Assembly (NCBI GenBank): GCA_944353735.1
Contig: CALVPU010000163.1
Location: 1-8,937 of the forward strand
Direction: 5' to 3'
DNA length: 8,937 nt
Source: an uncultured Eubacteriales bacterium
GTDB taxonomy: Bacteria; Bacillota; Clostridia; Christensenellales; Aristaeellaceae
The first letter of the stretch is position 1. The number at the start of each line of letters is the position of its first letter. The notes beneath the pieces are model-generated. The model was not told where the DNA came from. It ran no database searches and saw only the letters and a list, made by a program, of their open reading frames with translations. Below are positions 7,701 to 8,937 of this stretch, in pieces. Position numbers and translations under genes: made by a program.

Positions 7701-8937
7701 AGCGGCGTTCCCGGCGCGGCGAATGGAATGGAGAACGGCGCGGCGGGCGCAACCGGCGCGGCGAATGGAATGGAGAACGGCGCGGCAGGCGTTCCCGGCG
7801 CGGCGAATGGAATGGAGAACGACGCGGCAGGCGCAACCGCCGAGCTCGCGAATCCGGATGGCGGCGCGGAATATTCGCCGCGGAGACGGAGAAGGAATCG
7901 TCGTGACGCGCACCGCGCCGAGCGCGATGACGCCGCCCAAAACGGCGCGCTTGCGCAGCCGGCGGAGGTGCAGCCAGGCGCAGGCGATCAGCCGGGCGCG
8001 GCGAACGCGAACGGCGCGCAGCCGGGAGCGGCGGAAATGGATGCGGTCAACGTCAGGGCTCCCCATGCCGGGAAGCATGTTTGGACCGCGGATTCCGCCC
8101 CAACCAGGGCGGGTCGGTCAGCGCAGGCACCGGAAACGCCCGCCTCGGGATTGCAGGATGCGCGCGACAACGCCGGCCCGCAAGGAATGCCGGGAACCAT
8201 CGGCGGCCTGCAGGCACAGACCAGCGCCATGCCCCAGCCACAGGTAAGCGGCATACAGCCACAGACCAGCGCCATGTCCCAGCCGCAGGCGAGCGGCCTG
8301 CAGCCACAGACCAGCGCCATGTCCCAGCCGCAGGCGAGCGGCATGCAGGCACAGACCAGCGCCATGCCCCAGCCGCAGGTAAGCGGCACGCAGGCGCATA
8401 CCGACGCCATGCCCCAGCCGCAGGTAAACGGCATGCAGGCGCAGACCAGCGCCATGCCCCAGCAGCAGGCGAGCGGCATGCAGGCGCAGACCAGCGCCGT
8501 GCCCCAGCCGCAGGTAAGCGGCATACAGGCGCAGACCAGCGCCATGCCCCAGCCGCAGGCGAGCGGCATGCAGCCGCAGACCAACGCCATGCTCCAGCCG
8601 CAGGCGAACGGCATGCAGGCGCAGACCAACGCCATGCCCCAGCCGCAGGTAAGCGGCATGCAGGCGCAGACCAGCGCCATGCCCCAGCCGCAGGCGAACG
8701 GCATACAGGCGAATTTCTATGGGCAGCCGGGCGGACCGGTGGGCGGCGCGTTCGCCTATCCGGGGACGCCGGCGGGCATGCCGTATCCGCCGCAGGGCTA
8801 CTACGCTTACCCGCCGCAAAACTATTACGGCTATCCGCCGCAGGGTTACTACGCGTATCCTCAGGGCTATGGCTATCCGCCGCAGAACTATGCGGTACCG
8901 CAGCCGGGCAACATCCCGCAGGGCTATGGCAACGCGC
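1776..8937 (+). CDS. Giant RND-family efflux transporter with coiled-coil hairpin insert and long repeat tail (3' partial)
   Basis: Probable proton-driven inner-membrane exporter of the RND superfamily (AcrB/HAE1-like); substrate unknown. The frame is open for 2387 codons to the window edge. Core: TM1 about 12-28; first porter half with LLPNMDFP (35-42) and YVGATPEQVE (50-59); TM2-TM6 about 1122-1277; TM7 about 1306-1325; second porter half to about 1632; TM8-TM12 about 1636-1791. TM4 has GMLVDNSIV (D1185, matching AcrB D407; the D408 position is Asn). TM10 has VVVNNGIVFVD (N1703 where AcrB has K940). R1733 and T1740 in RLRPILMT match AcrB R971 and T978. About residues 201-976 are an insert in the docking part of the first porter half, between RIDVLNNAI and ITLETVAGLVGAQN. 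Residues 1793 onward are a cytoplasmic low-complexity tail. Without insert and tail the core is about 1020 residues, normal for RND. No adaptor or outer-membrane partner gene is present. Family call is secure; roles of the added parts are inferred. Confidence 0.93.
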   Translation, partial: MLGKYSVKKPYTVVVGVILVIVLGVISFTNMTTDLLPNMDFPYVIVYTTYVGATPEQVENEVTRPMESAFATLTDIDQINSTSSDNLSLVILQFNDTADMNTALIEINSEISALSATWSDSIGAPAIMKINPNMLPVSILSVARDDMDLIELSDYVEQTLIPAFESVNGVASVTASGAITQEVDVTIEQDRIDVLNNAILRDVDAQLADVEQQLDDAQAQLNDGRSQLARMRSSTLAQLDDALEQLEGGEEQLGTAIETLTAQRGELQTQLDEVNAAVSQLEMLTNLTDEQRALLVELETQLANLRAQRDALEDQLDAIESGEGDPTLQAQRDEAQARRDELAAERARYEAYIDDLTEGDAGALAAEIAEIDAQLAGMDEAIAETQRELSAKTDARDATQAHIDELREEIAALGGATATPSLAPTTTPTTGATNTPETTPTTGATNTPETTPTSGATDAPETTPTSGATDAPETTPTSGATDAPETTPTSGATDAPETTPTSGATNTPESTATDALETTETAGASATYGATATATDGASATYGATATVTAGASATYGVTATATDDASVTYGATAIATDGASATNGATAGADDSAALWLRNALPVPGVSIDPDSGAISVTNPETGEITVIPSYTDMIAAAATTSAFGASDAAPAADEGAAATTSGENAASAAATESTAGSAVSASRESAANAAATVSGESAANAAATESDESARATASGGGAAAEVAPMGLELGLFRPASAEGASLEQLRAELALAEAQLSELDAAIAETQARAAQLDADRAGLAAQREDKQQALDAITGGGDVTSRIEAAQREIAALDIRIAAVDAEIKWLDGMLSGDPDRIQAIRDGIAKFDEAIEVIVNSDAYKALQLATDEDELNAQYAAAVQGQAQLEAGIEQVDGMLEKLNQGVIPGGIVPGLDEDTDLASAREQIEAGRSQALSAFADAEAQLDAAAAQLAEGRAEFEEQRDEALENAGIDGIITLETVAGLVGAQNMSMPAGYVYDLADDEYLVRVGDEFASIDEMRQVKLFSLGLDSVDDVRLSDVASVEIADDSAESFTKVDGQDGILLSIEKQSTFSTTDVAERVLARSDELTGADPALHLVEMFDQGEYINVIIDSVIENLLWGAGLAILVLLVFLLDWRPTVIIAFSIPLSVVIAFVCMYFTGITLNVLSLSGLALGIGMLVDNSIVSIDNIYRLHDEEKLPILRSCVQGVNTISGALTSSTLTTISVFLPVVFVTGLAHDLFTDIGLTITYSLVASLLVAMTLVPSMAAALLKRSRKPVKNHFGAFQKFYVRTLRGALRFKPLVLLLAVALLAVTVLQVPKMSMSFMPEVNSTQMTASLALDPEGDLDAQRDQAVELMERIMAIDGVATVGLTGGTGALAMMSGGGGDLTYYIIVDSAAGRANVDIGRDISAQAEEMGMELGVQTSTMDISMLTGTGVSVDIIGDDVATLRQIAGEVAQIIAGVEGTAEIDDGLEASVPEISITVDKERATDYNLTVGQVLQFVATKLAGKTEITEAELNGKNMAVYVLDGRNADITPDTLADLEIEAQTTDGSELVRLGDIAQIERTQSLSSINRRSQQRLLSVTFDAADGYALSHVSDDVEAALAEYQPPEGYTVSLSGENETVNEIMGDMVFMMAVALVLIFLIMVAQFQSFKSPFIVLFTIPLAFTGGLIALLLTGMDLSIVAMVGFLVLMGVVVNNGIVFVDSVNQMRIAGMNKREALLETGRVRLRPILMTAITTILGMLTLALGVGMGSEMMQPMAVVTIGGLTYATFMTLFIVPVLYDMFNGEKMSAREIQMAREAAGLNDPDQLDEPDPDDPGDKPRGKRRKRGKSDGDAPQAPDGVPQGPAGGPGGGNAPGGNAPNASAPNESAPSGNNPKAGAPDGNGDTPGRAGGNANHSVPTGANACRNDAAVSSAGASAARCASAAGTTGAANGTENGAAGATGAANGTENGAAGTTGAANGTENGAVSGVPGAANGMENGAAGATGAANGMENGAAGVPGAANGMENDAAGATAELANPDGGAEYSPRRRRRNRRDAHRAERDDAAQNGALAQPAEVQPGAGDQPGAANANGAQPGAAEMDAVNVRAPHAGKHVWTADSAPTRAGRSAQAPETPASGLQDARDNAGPQGMPGTIGGLQAQTSAMPQPQVSGIQPQTSAMSQPQASGLQPQTSAMSQPQASGMQAQTSAMPQPQVSGTQAHTDAMPQPQVNGMQAQTSAMPQQQASGMQAQTSAVPQPQVSGIQAQTSAMPQPQASGMQPQTNAMLQPQANGMQAQTNAMPQPQVSGMQAQTSAMPQPQANGIQANFYGQPGGPVGGAFAYPGTPAGMPYPPQGYYAYPPQNYYGYPPQGYYAYPQGYGYPPQNYAVPQPGNIPQGYGNA
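2382..3014 (+). other. Outbound coiled-coil arm of the RND insert (residues about 203-413)
   Basis: This part of the RND protein is almost entirely charged and Gln/Ala/Leu-rich helix with leucines every three to four residues (for example AQLADVEQQLDDAQAQL and ELETQLANLRAQRDALEDQL), typical of a coiled coil. It is broken at G248-G249, at SGEGDP (321-326) and at GDAG (359-362). It starts where the docking part of the first porter half should begin its second segment, so it should leave the protein on the outer face of the membrane. From memory, similar Leu/Gly-spaced coils occur in other Bacillota membrane proteins (YhgE-type, FtsX-like). Confidence 0.8.
3051..3302 (+). repeat. Seven tandem 36-bp repeats encoding TTPTxGATxxPE
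   Basis: Seven exact-length 36-bp units (3051, 3087, 3123, 3159, 3195, 3231, 3267) encode residues 426-509 in the tip of the RND insert. The four inner copies read TTPTSGATDAPE; the outer ones carry NT in place of DA. Most changes between units are silent. The sequence is Thr/Pro/Ser-rich without hydrophobic residues, so it is probably extended and may be a target for O-glycosylation (inference). Confidence 0.95.
3342..3551 (+). repeat. Five tandem 42-bp repeats encoding GASATYGATATATD-like units
   Basis: Five 42-bp units begin at 3342, 3384, 3426, 3468 and 3510 and encode residues 523-592. Each has the pattern GASATYGATATATD; the fourth and fifth copies are more diverged. It follows the TTPT array after a short degenerate link. 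Its composition (Ala, Thr, Gly, one Tyr per unit) differs from the array before it, so the two probably expanded independently. Confidence 0.92.
3558..3683 (+). other. Non-repetitive tip segment of the RND insert (residues about 595-636)
   Basis: Between the repeat arrays lies about 42 residues of ordinary complexity, containing LWLRNALPVPGVSIDPDSG and then short alternating stretches such as AISVTNPETGEITVIP. The pattern of short strands with Asp/Asn/Pro/Gly turns suggests a small beta element at the far end of the hairpin. I do not recognise a family. It is the only part of the tip with enough sequence character to be a binding site. Confidence 0.5.
3684..3956 (+). repeat. Degenerate Ala/Ser/Thr/Glu repeats before the return arm
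   Basis: Residues about 637-727 are Ala-rich with imperfect units of about 11-12 residues such as SGENAASAAAT, RESAANAAATV and SGESAANAAATE. The copies are too diverged for a fixed period. The stretch contains one AGA (3828) and one AGG (3912) codon, Arg codons I did not find in the core of the gene. Probably a flexible or partly helical connector between the tip and the return coil. Confidence 0.75.
4005..4703 (+). other. Return coiled-coil arm of the RND insert (residues about 744-976)
   Basis: A second long helical stretch with Leu/Ala/Ile spacing (LEQLRAELALAEAQLSEL at its start, AEAQLDAAAAQLAEGRAEF near its end) leads back to the porter domain, which resumes at ITLETVAGLVGAQN (about residue 980). 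It is broken at GGG (799-801), SGDP (836-839) and PGGIVPG (911-917). These breaks mirror those of the outbound arm, and the two arms have nearly equal length, which supports an antiparallel hairpin. Confidence 0.8.
7581..7835 (+). repeat. Six tandem repeats (42 bp, one of 45 bp) encoding TGAANGTENGAAGA-like units
   Basis: Units begin at 7581, 7623, 7665, 7710, 7752 and 7794; the third is one codon longer (GAVSGV end). They encode about residues 1936-2020 of the RND tail, alternating T/P at position 1 and T/M at position 7. The region lies beyond TM12 and so should be cytoplasmic. All length changes are whole codons, keeping the frame open. Confidence 0.92.
7881..7904 (+). other. Arginine cluster in the RND tail (residues 2036-2043)
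   Basis: The tail reads SPRRRRRNRRDAHRAERDD here, with a run of five Arg then Asn-Arg-Arg. Codons are CGG AGA CGG AGA AGG, which differ from the CGC used almost everywhere in the membrane core. A first basic patch (RGKRRKRGK, residues 1829-1837) follows TM12 after an acidic stretch. The positive charge agrees with a cytoplasmic location and could contact lipid headgroups or nucleic acid (inference). Confidence 0.6.
8205..8699 (+). repeat. Eleven tandem 45-bp repeats encoding GMQAQTSAMPQPQVS-like units
   Basis: Eleven full 45-bp units run without gaps from 8205 to 8699, and a twelfth begins at 8700 (GIQA) before the sequence changes. They encode residues 2144-2308 of the tail. Variation is confined to a few positions: M/I/L/T at 2, A/P at 4, S/N at 7 or 15, V/A at 14. 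The units are Gln/Pro/Met-rich with no charged side chains apart from single His and Asp changes in copy 5. Near-identity suggests recent expansion or gene-conversion-like homogenisation. There are no spacers, so this is not a CRISPR array. Confidence 0.95.
8784..8897 (+). repeat. Short Tyr/Pro/Gln repeats YPPQGYYA at the end of the visible tail
   Basis: Units of 24 bp at 8784, 8808, 8832 and 8874, plus a shortened one at 8856, encode YPPQGYYA, YPPQNYYG and close variants. The surrounding 70 residues are Gly/Pro/Gln/Tyr-rich, and the frame is still open at 8937. This composition is of the low-complexity aromatic type often linked to weak multivalent interactions; any such role here is inference. 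Confidence 0.85.

Noticed and set aside
7559..7906. Alternative + frame through the 42-bp array reading NRRGEWNGERRG repeats, as an RGG-like protein
   Set aside because: It stops at 7906 and has no start signal. The RND frame is open continuously on both sides of the array, and several differences between copies (GGT/GGC, GCA/GCG) are silent in that frame.
1854..8078. Minus-strand open frame of 2074 codons as a gene
   Set aside because: Its product is a His/Arg/Gln/Val-rich string with no recognisable domain, it lies in register opposite a clear RND gene, and its openness follows from the absence of TTA, CTA and TCA in the sense codons.
8205..8699. CRISPR array
   Set aside because: The 45-bp units are directly adjacent with no unique spacers, stay in one coding frame, and vary at codon-compatible positions.
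7988..8704. Minus-strand Cys/Trp/Gly repeat protein (MPLTCGWGMALVCAC units)
   Set aside because: It is the reverse reading of the 45-bp repeat array; any open frame through a multiple-of-three repeat looks repetitive. No ribosome site or promoter supports it.

Overview
This window looks like chromosomal DNA from a high-GC Gram-positive bacterium, most likely a Clostridia-type Bacillota. The evidence is a secreted SH3b / peptidoglycan-binding / NlpC-P60 cell-wall hydrolase, a strong GGAGG ribosome site, a near-consensus SigA promoter in an AT-rich gap, and very GC-rich third codon positions. I cannot assign a genus.

Only two genes are present, both on the + strand. Bases 1-1576 are the 3' part of the wall hydrolase, whose start lies upstream of the window. 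A perfect 12-bp GC hairpin with a T run (1609-1643) ends that transcript. A short AT-rich gap follows, with a TGGACA-17 bp-TATAAT promoter (1707-1735) and a Shine-Dalgarno sequence. From 1776 a single reading frame stays open to the last base (2387 codons, no stop seen). This is the dominant feature of the window. It is easy to miss because it has no stop here and because an in-register antisense frame is also open across most of it.

The long gene encodes an RND-superfamily (AcrB/HAE1-type) membrane pump carrying two very large extra parts. The ordinary RND core (about 1020 residues, 12 membrane segments, two porter halves) is interrupted at about residue 201, in the outward-facing docking part of the first porter domain, by about 775 residues. 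The insert is a long outbound coiled coil (about 203-413), a low-complexity tip with two tandem repeat arrays, a small non-repetitive segment and an Ala-rich stretch (about 414-743), and a return coiled coil (about 744-976). Helix breaks in the two arms sit at mirror-image positions, so I read the insert as one antiparallel hairpin long enough to cross a Gram-positive wall. After the last membrane segment comes a cytoplasmic tail of at least 595 residues, with acidic and basic stretches, a 14-residue repeat array, an Arg cluster, eleven copies of a 15-residue Gln/Pro/Met repeat, and a Tyr/Pro/Gln-rich end still running at the window edge.

The working model (inference) is a pump with a built-in wall-spanning arm in place of the separate adaptor used by Gram-negative RND systems, plus a long, probably disordered, cytoplasmic tail. 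The upstream hydrolase is a cell-surface protein but is transcribed separately, so a functional link is only suggested by proximity. No RNA genes, CRISPR arrays, insertion sequences or attachment sites were seen.
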